A stretch of DNA of 64,000 nucleotides from Punica granatum (GCF_007655135.1 NC_045127.1:39629538-39693537), one strand, 5' to 3'; counted from the stretch's first letter, positions 1 to 12,785 are shown. Numbers and translations are program-made. The notes: generated from the letters alone by a model not told the origin.

Positions 1-1027
1 GCAATTGGAAACTAGTCTGAAGAGCTAAGTTTTGCTTTAGTATGGAGATTTGAAGAGCTTGAGGTTATCTCGAAGAACCTGCGTTGTCTAGGACATTTTT
101 AATCCAACTGGAAGCGGAGAAATTTCCAGAATTTTCAAGGCCAAAAGGCAGTGTTAGGCTTTGCCTGTTCCGGTTTGGTTGCTGCTTTCTTGGTTTCTCC
201 ATGGCTGGCTTCGTTGTGTTGGGTTTTGTCAGCTTGCACGGCCCGATCAGTTTCGTTACTGTTTGTACACAATTTACACTTTACAGTCTTAATAGAATCG
301 TACTCATAAAAATAAATAAATAAAACAGCCATGGTAAGTAGGTAATATTAGGATATTGGTGCTCCCTTGTTTGCCCCCCCCCCCCCCCCCCCCCCCCCCC
401 TTTTTTTTTGTTGAATTTCGTGAAGTTTGCCTTTGTAGAATCCAAATCCAACAGAACAATTGTTTGCTCTGGTTATTCCAACTGTTCGATCTACTTAATC
501 CCATACACACTAATAAGGGTTCAAGGCTGGTTGAAGTTATACGCTGCTAATTTGTCTTAATTAAATAAGATTTTATGTTCAAGTCTTATGAATCGAGAAA
601 ATTCATGTTGGAAAAGCTTTACATTGAGAGAGCTTTACTTGATAGTAGGCTAATTTGGCTTGATCTGGATTAGTGAGTTGAAATTCCGAATATCCACTAT
701 ATACTCCGAAAAAAAAGTCCAATGCATGAATTTTTGAACTATAAATGTTACTTATGATGTTTGGAATTAAGAGAATGTGCTTTTGAATAGTATTTTCATG
801 TGTCCATTACGTAGTTTATCCGGATAACAGTAGACAAATTCTACTCGGACAAAAGTGGCTTCACGAGGCCGCAGACATGCATATATCTCAACAAATACGA
901 AATAACAATAATTGGTCTTTAATATCCTGGGGCTGCCCAAGCAAACTTGCGGCCTAAAGCAAAATATTAAAATGAGACATTTTTTTTTATGTTTAATGAG
1001 ATTAATGTAAACTTTTATGTAAAAGTT
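1..1027. other. AT-rich non-coding DNA, no gene recognised
   Basis: Only short shadow ORFs lie here and none resembles a known protein. The piece ending near 322 finishes in an ATAAATAAATA-type tail that could be the 3' end of a LINE-like element, but no reverse-transcriptase sequence is present to test that. A poly-C/poly-T tract lies at 374-409. The rest is AT-rich and looks like intergenic or decayed-repeat DNA. Confidence 0.5.
374..409. repeat. Homopolymer tract C27-T9
   Basis: A run of 27 C (374-400) is followed directly by 9 T (401-409). On the other strand this is A9-G27. The exact length is likely unreliable because homopolymers are error-prone in sequencing and polymorphic in populations. 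Confidence 0.9.
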
Positions 1028-1548
1028 TGTAAAATATCACTAGGCCTATAATTGATTGGTTCCATATCTAATCCAAACGTTCGAGTTGATTGGTTGTGGT
1101 ACCCAATCATTTATAAATCCATGAAATTCTCTTTAGTTTTTCCGTGTGGGACATTATGTCTCAACACCCGTCCTCACATGCAACATGTGGTCTATTTCTG
1201 CCTACACGTTGTCACATGCCCGTAAACACCTGTCCTCAACTACTGACCTCGAGTCGGGCTCCTCTTCCGTACTCTGGCGAGGGGGGACTACCCATGAGGC
1301 GCTCTTTTTGGCTACACTCGGGCATACTAGGCTTTGCGTAATATGAGCCCACGTGGACGAGTGGAAGCGTAACCCGCTCTGATACCATGTAAAATTCTAC
1401 TAGGCTTACATGGACTTGGATTCTACTTTCAACTTAAAGGCTCAAGGTGATAAGTTGTGAGATCAAATTCTATGAAAACTATTATATTTTCTTTTATACT
1501 TCCGATGTGGGATTAACTTTTTCCCAATTGACTTTTATATTCCCAACA
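1028..1548 (-). mobile_element. TRIM-like miniature LTR retroelement
   Basis: Two short LTR-like blocks, 1028-1166 and 1388-1548, both begin TGTAAAAT, share ACTAGGC shortly after, and end in CAACA. They flank about 220 bp of non-coding sequence. Next to the right block, on the minus strand, is an exact initiator-Met primer binding site (TGGTATCAGAGCG), so the element reads right to left. A purine-rich stretch on the minus strand abuts the left block. Total size of about 520 bp and LTRs of about 140-160 bp fit terminal-repeat retrotransposons in miniature. The middles of the two blocks have diverged and the flanking 5-mers (AAGTT and AAATT) match at four of five positions, so this is an old copy or a mosaic. 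The minus strand of the right block also carries CCCACATCGG and TATAAAA, as seen in other plant TRIM LTRs. Confidence 0.6.
1375..1387 (-). other. tRNA-iMet primer binding site of the TRIM-like element
   Basis: On the minus strand this reads TGGTATCAGAGCG, the standard plant initiator-Met primer binding site. It lies with no spacer next to the TG that starts the right-hand LTR at 1388, which sets the element's orientation. Confidence 0.75.
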
Positions 1549-2697
1549 AAATTATCTTTCTAATTTGTAAACTTTTATGTAGAAGTTATCTTTCTAATTT
1601 TTCGATATGCAAAATTACTTATTAAATTTTTATACTCGTTTTTGTCTAACATTATTTGTTCAATTGATAATAAAAGTAATTCATTTAATTTTTCTTCAAA
1701 CGTTGTAGATCTTGTGTCAAATTATATTAGTTTTAAATTTGAAAAACTTCTTTCGACTGAAGCTACAGGTACCGTTAACATAATTTTATAGTGAATCTGT
1801 GCATTTGGAAAAGAATCAAGTCTTCGTATGTGAATTAATGAGTGATTTTGGGGAGTGTGAGATATGAATGGGATTGTTACTTGTTAAAGAGGAAAAAAGG
1901 GACTTGTGGAAACTAATAAGGTAGTAGCGGCTAATATATATATATATATATATATAAAGTTGTATCTCATCTAATAAATAGGGATAGAGGTAAATATTTA
2001 GTAATATATGGTTAGAAATGCAAATATCTAAATGATATGTACGTTTATATCTAATTTAGATTAAATTTAATTTGAAACTAACAAAATTAGAAAAAAAAAC
2101 TTTGCTTGAATTAATTTAGGGTAAATCACATGAAAAGGCCACAGTTTTTCATTGTTTTAGATTTAGCCAATTTTAAGTTTTGTCTCATAAAAATAACAGA
2201 GCTTTCATTTTCGTCTCAAAAATATGGCCAACCGTCCAACCGTTGAACATTTTCTACCCATTTGCTGACATGAATTTAACAAATGTTAAAGCGAACCCAC
2301 AACGATGCACTTGACATTACTCATTGCGTGCCACTTCAGAAAAGTTTAGAAAAAACTAAAAATCAAATAAAATTAATAAAAACTAGAGAAATTTAGGAAA
2401 AAAATTTTAAATCAAAGAAAAATCGTTAAAATTTTGAGAAATTCGGAAAAATACAAAAATAAAAATTATGAAAATTCAAAAGAAAATAAAATTGAAAAAT
2501 TTATAGAAAATTCAAAAAATTATGAAAATTAAAGAAAACTCATACAAATTCATAAAATTCAGAAACAAATAGAAAAATTTTAAACTTTTACGAAAATTTA
2601 GAAAAATTAAAAATAAAGAATATTTCGAAAAAATTTTAGAAAATTCAAAATATTTTAAAAACTAAAGATATAATTCTGGTTTAGTCAAAACACTAGG
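1549..2697. other. AT-rich non-coding DNA with simple repeats
   Basis: No gene is recognised. There is a (TA)n run at about 1934-1956. At about 2335-2660 lies a strongly A-rich stretch built from loosely repeated AAAAATTNAGAAAA-like words with no coding potential. Short direct duplications of the TTATCTTTCTAATTT type lie at 1551-1600. The last five bases, CTAGG (2693-2697), are the left target-site duplication of element E1. Confidence 0.6.
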
Positions 2698-5600
2698 TAT
2701 ACAGACCCGAATGTGGACTCTCGTCAGGGCCTGCATGCACGCTTTTGGATCGCGCGGCTTGGGAGTATCCACATTCCCAGGGATGCGTGACGGACACACG
2801 TGATAAGGAGTCGCTCCTACTCGTTTACGACTCGAAGGTCAAGGGCCGGTGAGTTTTCCGGGTCTAGGGATATGGAACACCTAGTTTTGCTAAGGTAATG
2901 GTCTGTGCGGAACTAGAAAGTACGAGTTCGGGGGTTCACGTTACGTGCGGGCCTATATCCCGCACGTCCTTTCGGTATTCTAGTTTGCTAGGCTTGCAAG
3001 TTTTACTTCATTTATCGCATGAATTAGGCTGCGCTCGGCTTGCACGTTTTGACACCGAAAGTTCGGTGAACCAAACGATGTCAGCTGAAAAGCCGAGAGA
3101 GAAATAGACCTTTATGTCAGGAAATCAGTTCACAATCTTGCGTTACAGTTCATCAAACCATGATTGTTGAATTCCTACGTGAACTGGAATTGCGATATCT
3201 TGGGTTTACTCTTGTCTGGACAAGCACTGGACCGATTCGATTGATTTGACTCTCGGATCGTTCGCTCACCGATTGAGATTCTTACAGAATGAATGTACAA
3301 AATAAATTCTTACAATGCTCTCAGAAAAATAATAAATACAAATTACAAATGATTGAATCTCAGTCGATTCGCGTTCAGTTATTATTCCGCTTCGACTCGC
3401 CGTGAGTTCAGGGAAAAACCGAAAACTGAAATTCAAATACGCTCTTAGTGAATGGGGCGTTGGACCCTGTGATCAGTGATAAGGGCGTTGGACCCCAAGT
3501 GCAATGCGTCCTATGGGTCGGGCTCGACTCGCATGGACAAACAATAGCAGAAAAGTAACAAACAACATGCAGATTGCAGACAATGTGTTTGTTATTGCCA
3601 AGTGTACGTGGATTAACATATTATTAACCCAGGGGTATTTTGCAAGCAAATGCCATATGCTAAACAAGCAAACGCGTGTAAAACATTTTGCATTCGGCTT
3701 TGTTCAAGGACTTGACAAAATGATGCATGTGGTCAAGTCCTTTATGTGTGGATTGCTTTTAGATTTTGTTCTGTATTGTGACACTGAAATTCCACTGAAT
3801 TTATGAAACTGGTGTTTTGACTCTAGATTTGGAATCTAGAATTCCACCTAACCCTTATCTAATGTTTGGTTAGGCCAAGTGAAAGGTTAATCAGCATTTT
3901 GCATATTTTGTGACAGAGATAACATTTCGAGTTACCCGAGTCAACGATAGGATGACAGAAACTCATCAGTGGATAAGAAAAGGCTTTGCAGATGAACCTG
4001 CACTTGAACATGTAGTCTATTCTTATCATGATACCGTAGTGTTTCTGTCAAGTTAACCCTAGGTGTGTCGCTAAATTGTGAAAAGACAATTTTGCCTTTT
4101 ATTTGAAAATTATTTTCAGAAAAGGGAAATATCGTAGTGCGGTCACCTTGGCCTGTAGCCGGTGTCGACCAATTTCCTAGATCGTTTAGGGTTATGCAAG
4201 AACCCCGAAAAAGCCAAAGAACCGGTCGATATAATCGGAAGTGATCTAGAAAAATCTTCTGTATCCTGACCTTTGTTACCTGAAATCAAGTAAAAACTCA
4301 AGTTGAGACACACAAGTCCTTTCTAGACGTCCATGCTACATCGTACTGCGCATTTCGGGTTTTGAAATGGACAAGTTTTGAAAAGGGCATTAACGTCATT
4401 TGACAACTCATCGACGCGAGTTATCAATTAATTGCCAATTCATGCCAACTTATCAGTGCCAAGTGGATTTAATCGTGTGAGCGTCCCAATTAACCCGTTT
4501 GTGGATTTATAGCTTAAAATTAAATGTCGAATGCAGTAATGTGAGGGTTATAGATAATCAGATAGATTATGGATTGATCCACTGAATGAAGTCCTAGTAC
4601 TCGAAAAGCTTAATTTAATGAAAACAATTCATGACACGGCGACTAAGATGAGTCCAGGAAGGTCGAGGATAATTTGATCAAAATGACCAAAATAACCTCA
4701 GAACCCAAATGGCCCCGAAAGAGTCACCTATACATGAATCCATGCATTTTGCTTTAAAAAAAATGTTTTAAAGCTGTTAGCATGTGGAATTTGCGACGAT
4801 ATTGAAATTGCAATTTACACAAAATCCGGGAAATGGATTTCATCGAGGTAAAGAGACCGTTCTTGACCCGAATAAGGTCGAGGAACCGTCGGATCTTTCC
4901 TCTTGGGAATAGCCGTGGGTTTCTTTGACCCGTTTTGGGTTTCAAGCCACTTCCTTAACCCGATTTCAACTATTTCTCGCATGATCAAACGTTAAACACA
5001 GTAAATAACTTGTATTTAACAAAAGCCGGTATCACCATGAGTTTAAAAGCGCATTTAAACATACAAAACATGCACAAACATGTTATTTATGGAATCAATA
5101 AAACAATACCGGCTCCATGAATGCGGGAAAACATAAGGATTCGAGAAACAATTTAAATTGGGGCAAGGAAACCGGTCTTGACCCGAAAAGGTCAAGAATA
5201 CACCTCGGTTACCTCTCCAAGAGGTTAATCCGGGAGGTATCTCAGCTTTTCCAGGTCGATATGGTTTCCTCGACTCCGATTTAAACATTTTCCAACATGC
5301 TAGCCCGTTAAACAATAATAAACATGCATGATATAACATTGAATTGCATAAAAATTAAGTCTTGGAATTAAAACATACTTGAATATGCCTTATAACTCCA
5401 TAAACACAACAAAAATGTAAAAGCCCTAATTCCTCTAAGTCGGGAATGGTTATACCTAGTCCCGGGATGCGGGATGGGACTATAAAAATCAGATTGGATC
5501 GTTGGTGGGTCGGGTTTGGGCTGTTTTTCATTGAACAGACCTAAATAGCACAGACAGACTCGGCTGGAAGCTGTCTTGACCCGACTGAGCACCCGGGAAG

Positions 5601-6620
5601 TAGCACGCCGATTCGATTTGTTTTGACCTGTTTTTTGGCCGGTTCACCCCGGTTTTGGATAGCCAAGGGACCCTCCTAGGTGGTGGTGGTGGTCGTTTGG
5701 TTCCAGACCTGTCAGGTTAACCCATATAGCCCTGCAAAGATCACGGAAAACAGAGTACGTCTTGGAAATAGACCCGACTGGGCAATTTTCAGGTCAGACG
5801 TCACCACGGTGGCTCCTGATGGAATTTTGAGGCTAGGTCAACGGCTCCCGACTCCTAACTGACCTCCATAGGTGACTGTGGTGGTCGTTTTGCGAAAAGA
5901 GTCTCGGATCGACCCGATTTGTAAGAAAACCGCAAGGACAGTCAGAAAATTCGACCTAATTGGGCAGTCCGGCTGTTTCTACATGCTGGGTTAAAACCGA
6001 CGAGTTTTTCTTGTATTTCTCGACTCCTTGACACCCTAGGGTTGTGTGGGGAGGTGTTTGATGGGTTTTGGTAGCTCAAACCGGTCTGGAATTGCTTGAA
6101 ATCTGGGTTGCAATTTTTGACTTCAGAAGAGCCAAAAACTGTTTGGTTCTATGATAGGTTGTTCCGATGGGTTGTAGGTTTCAAACTTAAAATCTAAGCT
6201 CAGAAATGGATAGAGGGAGTTGAAAACATGTGGGATATGAAGTTTGGTGAAGCTTGAATGTAAGCCGGGATGGTAAATACCATGATTCCGACTTAAGTCT
6301 TTGAGGGTTTTGCTTGGTTTCTATGTGCTGAAGCTTGCTGCTTTGTGCTACTGTTTGCTATGGAGCTTGAGAGCTTTTGAAGAGTGAGAAATGCTAGAGA
6401 GATGGCACGAGGTAAGTTGTGATTAGCTTAATGACAATAATGCAATATATAGGCAAAGATTAATGACAATTAAGTGAAGAAAAGCTTGATTGATTGCATG
6501 GATTAGTGATGAGCGGTTTTGAAGAAGATGTTGGGGAAGGATTTTGATTGAATGAAGATAATATGCATTGATGATGAGGTGACAAGAGCATTGATGAAGA
6601 TGGAGTGTTGGAATAGTATA
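2698..6620 (-). repeat. E1 3' LTR, U5-side portion
   Basis: This begins TATACAGACCCG (expected TGTACGGACCCG, so the terminal TG has mutated) and runs collinear with 38739 to about 42918 of the E1 5' LTR. The collinearity breaks at 6620, where E2 is inserted, and resumes at 29642. It contains no coding sequence. Compared with the 5' LTR it lacks the MITE at 41463-41714, giving a clean empty site near 5419-5421. Confidence 0.88.
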
Positions 6621-8553
6621 TGTCAGCACCCCATTTTGGCTTACCATTCCAAACAACGATATTAGCAATGATCCAAGCCACGACTTGAGCAGAACACAGA
6701 AAACGGCTCGGCAGAGCAAGAAATCACTATTCATCCTCAAGTTGGCAAAATTGAGCAAATGACCCATGGACATGACAGAAGGACTCTACGGGTCACCAAA
6801 GGGCAACAGAGCGACCAGAGAGCTCAACAATGTCCAAAACCGGCATTTTCAGTGTACTACATGGACGGTACTATTTTCCGATAGTTCGCTCGGTCGTCGG
6901 AAGATAGTAAATATTGGACTCCAAAAATCCACATCAGTGCCAAAAAGATGGAAAATGTCTTCAAAGGCATTTTGCAAATCATCTGCTCTATACAGAACAA
7001 TTTTCTGTATACAGACAACTTTTCAGTGGAAGTCCAAAAATGTCGGTTTCCCAGAGGAAAGTTAATGCCAAATATCAGACGCGGCCATGCCCCATCAGCA
7101 CACTGAGCATGAATAATGCTTCAGATTGTCTCTTGGAAGTCACACAGACACTTCAAATGACTTCCGAACGGCAAAACAAGCATATCCCTCTTCAGAAGAG
7201 CATAGTCGGAGAATGGTCTGATGGAATTACGGCAAACGAAGTTCATACCGCATTGCCCAGAAAACTCTACCAGACATTCACAATTGGGCAAAACAGACAG
7301 CAAAACCCTTCGCGGTTTCCCGAGTAACCTCCGAAGAGCGGAAATGACCATTTTCAGTGGAAATCCATATCCGGAGGTCCTCTTTGGGGAAACTAGACGC
7401 CGAATGCTTACGTTACACAATGCTAGCCTCCTCAAGGCTCAATGTGGAATCGTCGGAATAAATCACTCGACTCATCTCGATCTCCCGAACAGTGCTTTAG
7501 AGGTCTCAGATACACTCTTCAAGTCCTTGGAGGTCTGACCTTGACGAACAGAGATTACAGTAATCTTTGGAGTGCCTAAGCAACTCAGAAGTCATCCTGA
7601 GAAAACCAGTTTCGACCTCCTAGGACGTCTCCGGCCCCACGTTAGCATTACCGGCTTAAGGGATGATTGTTCACGTGGTCTGACAACTTATGTCAAAATG
7701 ACCAACGTGAGATGCAAATACGAGATATGCTGTCAGAAGCGGACAACTTCGCCCTGATCACTTGCAATGGGCAAAATCGGCTTCCGAGCCTCACACACAT
7801 CCGGGACATTTCTCAATGGAAAATGTCAATCTCGGGCTCATTAACTCCATTTTCAAGCGCATACCGACAATTCGACGTTCAATTCGAACCACGAACTTCG
7901 AATACGCGACCAATCGAGACCCGAGTCTTTTCCCGGTTTCTCCTCACAAGCCGTGGGACCCACGGGCTGCCCAAGGGCAACCGCCCTTTGCCCCAAAGTT
8001 TTCGGCCTTTTCCTCTTCCTCCCTTGCCCTCACCTAGCCCAAAATATCTTTGGTCTTTCTAGTCAACACTCAAGCCATTAACTCCACCTCCATTAATACT
8101 TCTTGGCTCTTCCTCATCAAGATACATGGAGGACATTCATCCTCATCTACATTAGGGCAACCGACTTTTGCTAATGAGGCCCTTAATGGTGCTTTGTTTT
8201 GCTTAATTGCTCATTAGCTTTACATATATATTGCCTACTTGTCATTAAGCTAATCACTCATGAAGCACACATGATCTTGCTAGTTTCTCCCTCTAGAAAA
8301 TGCTCTCAACTTCTTAGGAACCAGCAGCAAGCAAAGAACTTCATAAAAACCAAGAACCAAGCCAAATATCTTTGGAGTTTAGGTTGGGATCTATAGCGGG
8401 CACTATTCCGACTTATATCCAAAATTCTTCAAACTTCATAGACGACATGTTTCGGACCCAAGGATTCCATTTCTGAACCCAGTTTTTTAGTTTGGAGTCG
8501 TTTGCTCATCGTTTTGGTCGTTTCGGGTGAAGTTGGAGCTCTCGGGTGAACAG

Positions 8554-9355
8554 TGACGCGTCACCAGCGTCACCAGCGTCCGTCACCGAGCGTCACCGAG
8601 CGCAACACGCGTCCGTCACCGAGCGTCACCGAGCGCAACCCGCGTCCGTCACCGAGCGTCACCAGCGCCTGTCACCGAGCACCCCAGCGTCCGTCACCCA
8701 GCGTCACCAGCGTCCGTCACCAGCGTCCGTCATCAGCGCCTGTCACCGAGCACCCCAGCGTTCGTCATCGAGCACGCCCGTGCCTGTCATCCAGCATGCC
8801 CGTGCCCGTCACCAGCGCCACCCGCGCCCGTCACCCGCACGCCCGTGCCCGTCACCAGCGCCACCCGCGCCCGTCACCAGCACGCCCGTGCCCGTCACCA
8901 GCATCACCCGCGCCCCTCACCCAGCGCGTCCGTGCCCGTCACCAGCACGCCCGTCCCGTCACCCGCGCCACCCGCGCCCGTCACCAGCGCCGCCCGCGCC
9001 CGTCACCAGAGCCGCCCGCGCCCGTCACCAGAGCCGCCCGCGCCCGTCACCAGCGCCGCCCGCGCCCGTCACCAGCGCCGCCCGCGCCCGTCACCCAGCG
9101 CGTCCGCGCCCGTCACCCAGCGCGTCCGCGCCCGTCACCAGCGCCGCCAGCGCCCGTCACCAGCGCCGCCCGCGCCCGTCACCCAGTGCGTTCGTGCCCG
9201 TCATCAGCGCCCCCAGCGTTCGTCATCAGCCCGCCCGTGCCCGTCACCAGTGCCGCCCGTGCCCGTCACAGAGCGCCACCAGCGCCCGTCATCGAGCACG
9301 CCCGTGCCCACCAGCGCCCGTTCGTACCCACCAGCGCCCGTCACCGTGCTTGACC
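8554..9355 (+). repeat. CG-rich minisatellite inside E2 5' LTR
   Basis: Tandem array built on CGTCACCAGCG-like 11-mers, with a clear 22-bp period around 9001-9090. It is rich in CpG and about 800 bp long. It is open in all three forward frames because stop codons are absent, which generates false Pro/Ser/Arg-rich ORFs of 200-280 codons. Confidence 0.9.
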
Positions 9356-11077
9356 GCGCCCGTGCACGTCCACCCTTGCACCCGAATACCCTTTTAAGGG
9401 TTCCACCGAGTCACCCGACTCTCAAACACTTCCCCGACTCTTTCCTCGTATTTCGAGGCTAGGTAAAACATTTTCGACTTAGAGGAGTTAGGGCTTTTTA
9501 TATTTTTGCATGGCTATGGAGTATTATGGTGTTTCATGCATGTTTCACTTGCAAGATTTAATTTTTATACAATTTTATGTTATATTATGCATGTGCACTA
9601 TCTTATGACTTGCTACCATGTCGGAAAAGGGCTTGGATCATCGTAAAGAAGACTATCCCGACCCGACTATGGCAAATTAATTCTCGGCCAACTCTCTAAA
9701 TGAGAGGGTTGAGACTTAAATTGCTCTTTTCGAGTTAAGATCGGTCTCCTTAGCCTATTCAAGTTAGTTTCCGAGTTTGTTTTATCATTATTGCATGCAT
9801 GAAGCCGGTGTTATTTTATCCTTTTCCTTAATTAACACGTTTGTGAATGTTTGTATGTTTAAATGAGCTAAACAAATCGTGATAGCGCCGGCTTTTGTTA
9901 AAAAGGAGTGCTATTTATCACGGTTGATGTTTGAGCATGCGAAAAATAATTAAACCACGATTAGGAAATCATTTGTGACTCGGATAGAGCCATGAGAACC
10001 TTCGTCCACCTTTCATAAGATGAAGCCGAGGGCTTCTTGGCCTTCCTTGGGTCAAGAATGAGTTCCTTATCTCAAGTTTAATTCGTTGATCGGATGGTGT
10101 GAATTTTTACTTCATTGTCTTTACGATTCCTATGTTAAAGTATCATGTAAAGTCTCTTTTAAACGAAGCATGCATGGATTCGAGTATCGATGACTCATTC
10201 GGGTCCATTCGGTTACGAGGGTAGTTTCGGTTATTGGACCAAATTATCCTCGATCCTTATGGAATCGTCTTGGTCGTCGAATCACGAATCGTTTTCACAA
10301 TTAATGCATTCGGCACAACCCTTAAGCATTAATTCCACAAACGGGTTAATCGGGACGCTCACATGATTAAACCCACTTCACACTGATAAAGTTTACCCGA
10401 ATTGGACATTAACTGATAACTCGCGTCGACGAGTCGTCAAAGGACGTTGGTGCCCTTTTCAAACTTATCAATTTCAAAACCCGAAACACGCGGTCCGATA
10501 TAGCATGGACGTCTAAAAAGGGCTTTTGTGTCTCAACTTGAGTTTTTACCTGATTCTAGGTAACTTAGGTCACGATACAGAAGATCTTTCTAGATCACTT
10601 CCGGGTAGATCGACCGGTTCCTTGGCTTTTCCGGGGTTCTTGCACAACCCTGGACGATCCAGGGATTTGGTTGACACCGGCTACAGGTCGAGGTGGCCCG
10701 CACTGCGATGTTTTCCCCTTTTCTGAGAACAATTTTCAAATAAGGGGCAAAATTGTCTTTTCACAATTCAGCGACATCCTTAGGGTTAGCATAACAGAAA
10801 CACTACAGTACGGGATAAGAATGGGCTACCTGTTCAGGTGCAGGTTCATCTGCATAGCCTTTTCTTATCTAACCGATGAGTTTCTGTTATCCTAACATAG
10901 ACTCGGGTCACTAGAATGGTTATCTCTGTCAGAAAACATGCGAAATGCCGATTAACCTTTCACTCGACCTAACCAAAAACTAGATAATGGTTAGGAAGAA
11001 TTCTAGATTCCAAATCTAGAGTCAAAACACCAGTTTGGTTAATTCAGTGGTAATTCAGTGTCACAATACAGAACAAC

Positions 11078-11085
11078 TATAAAAG
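11078..11085 (+). promoter_or_regulatory. Possible TATA box in E2 5' LTR
   Basis: TATAAAAG, preceded by C and sitting about 1.1 kb before the LTR end. It is preserved in the 3' LTR (near 28540), but the solo LTR reads TGTAAAAG at this place. No start site can be read from sequence alone, so this is only a candidate. Confidence 0.25.
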
Positions 11086-12176
11086 CAATCCACACACCTG
11101 AGATTTGACTCTCTTTGTCAAGTTCTCAAAACAAAGCCGAATGCTAAAACGTTGGCACATGTCTGATTGTTTAGCATATAGCATTTGCTTGCAAAAACAC
11201 CCCTGGGTTAATAATCTGTTAATTCACGTAAACACGACAATAACAAACACTTTGTCTGTTATTAACATGTTGCGTGTTATTTTTCCGTACCTGTTTGCCA
11301 TGCGGGTCGAGCCTGATCCCTAGGCCGAATAATATTAGGGTTCAACGCCCTAATCATCGAGCACAGGGTCCAACACCCTAATCAACACTCACAGGGTCCA
11401 ACGCCCTATTCAGCGAGAGCGTCCATTGAATTTCAGTTCTTCGGTCTTTTCCCTAAACTCACGGTGAGTTAGAGTGGAATAATAACCGAACGCGAAACGA
11501 CTGGAATTCGACCCTTTTGTAATTTGTATTTATTGTTTTGAGAGCATTGTAAGGATTCTATTTGGTATATTTATTTGTAAGAATTCCAGTCGGTGAGCGA
11601 ACGGTCCGAGAGTCGAATTAATCGAATCGGTTTAATGCTTGCCCAGACACAAGTAAATCCAAGATTTCGCGGTTCTGGTTCACGCAGGGATTCAACCTCC
11701 ATGGTTCGATGAACTGTAACGCAAGATTGTGAACCAATTCCCCGACATATAGATTTACTTCTCTCTCGGCTTCTCAACCGACATCGTTTAATTCATCGAG
11801 TTTACGGTGTCAAAACGTGCGAGCCGAGCGCAACTTAATTCACGCGGTAAATAATAAAACATGCAAGCCTAGCAAACCAGAGTATCGAAAGGGCGTGCGG
11901 GATATAGGCCCTCACGTAACATGAACCCCCGAACACGGACTTTCCGGTTCCGCACAGATCAATGCCTTAACAACAAACTAGGTGTTCCATACCCCTAGAC
12001 CCGGGTAACTTATCCGCCCTCGACCTTCGGGTCGTAAAATGATAAGTGGCGACTCCTTCTCTCACGCGTGTCCGACGCGCGTCCCCACGGGAAGGTGGAC
12101 GTTCCGACCAAGCCGCGCGATCCAAAAGCGCGCAATGCGGGCCCCGACGAGAGTCCACATTCGGGTCCGTACAGCT

Positions 12177-12194
12177 TGGCGACTCCACTGGGGA
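12177..12194 (+). other. Primer binding site, tRNA-Arg type
   Basis: TGGCGACTCCACTGGGGA lies 3 bp after the LTR end. Its reverse complement ends in CCA preceded by AGTGGAGTCG, which matches the 3' end of plant tRNA-Arg(ACG) as I recall it. A tRNA-Arg primer is a known hallmark of Ogre elements. Confidence 0.85.
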
Positions 12195-12785
12195 CATACT
12201 TAGTGGGTTCAGGCTCGATTCGTTTGCTTGCTTGCATGTTCATTTACCGCTTCCTGCAATTTTCCGCTTATCTACTTTATGCACCTTTACTTTCTGCACT
12301 TGCATTACATCATTCTAGTGGATTTAGGTACCTCGCCTGAAATCCCACGGGCGCCGATTTAGGAAGCTAGGTTAGTCAGAGGTTCCGAGTAAGGGAACGG
12401 ATCGAGTCGGCTCCGCCACCGAACCGGCCCCCAAAGATCCTCGCTCGATTTCAAGGAATTGACGCCCTTGAATCGAGAGCCCCCATCCCTAGTTAGTGGT
12501 TTTCCCAGTAGAACACTGAAACCATGCATAAACAGGGACCGTCATGCTGGACCAAAAATAACCTTCACGCCGCCAACCGACCCAAAAGTTGAGTCTTTGA
12601 GTCGGCTCGTAGTTTTTTCTTTTAGGCGAGCCTTTTGTTGTTTTCACTAAAGGAGTGTTGTATAATGTAAAGAACTCGTGCTATAATTTATTTTCTGCAC
12701 CTGCATGCATATTTTCAAAACAAACTAGGACATTGCATCAGTTTGTTTATAAACATTAAACCAATATTTATCCATTTAGGTAAGA
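12195..12785 (+). other. E2 untranslated leader
   Basis: About 590 bp between primer binding site and ORF1, without a convincing ORF. The part from about 12360 to 12780 has a clear inverted counterpart in E1 at about 38220-38540, although E1 has no coding region. Conservation in a coding-less relative suggests the leader carries cis signals such as RNA packaging or dimerisation. That role is inferred, not seen. Confidence 0.7.

Larger units (their letters stand above)
6621..12173 (+). repeat. E2 5' LTR (5,553 bp)
   Basis: Bounded by TGTCAGC and GTACA, followed after a 3-bp spacer by the primer binding site. It aligns without gaps to the 3' LTR at an offset of 17,660 up to about 8548. It then diverges in length through a CG-rich minisatellite (8554-9355) and is collinear again afterwards. 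Its ORFs are not conserved proteins: the Pro/Ser/Thr/Arg-rich ones come from the minisatellite. A hairpin-forming CGACC/GGTCG motif (12021-12035) and a primer-binding-site mimic (12047-12056) lie near its 3' end. Confidence 0.95.

Noticed and set aside
1..330. 3' end of a LINE or host gene
   Set aside because: The AT tail is suggestive, but there is no RT or recognisable coding sequence in the window, so it is not called.
7121..7435. Repeated ORFs of 104-137 codons in the E2 LTRs (e.g. 6914-7327, 24574-24987)
   Set aside because: They are the same LTR sequence twice. No protein motif, and the frames are interrupted in the solo LTR.
8546..9462. Overlapping Pro/Ser/Arg-rich ORFs (205-283 codons), repeated at 26206-26914 and 46369-46992
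   Set aside because: They arise from the CG-rich minisatellite in the LTR. All three frames are open with the same shifted words, lengths differ between copies, and no domain is present.
12177..12194. Possible tRNA gene remnant
   Set aside because: Only the 18-nt complement of a tRNA 3' end is present, in primer-binding-site position. There is no cloverleaf around it.
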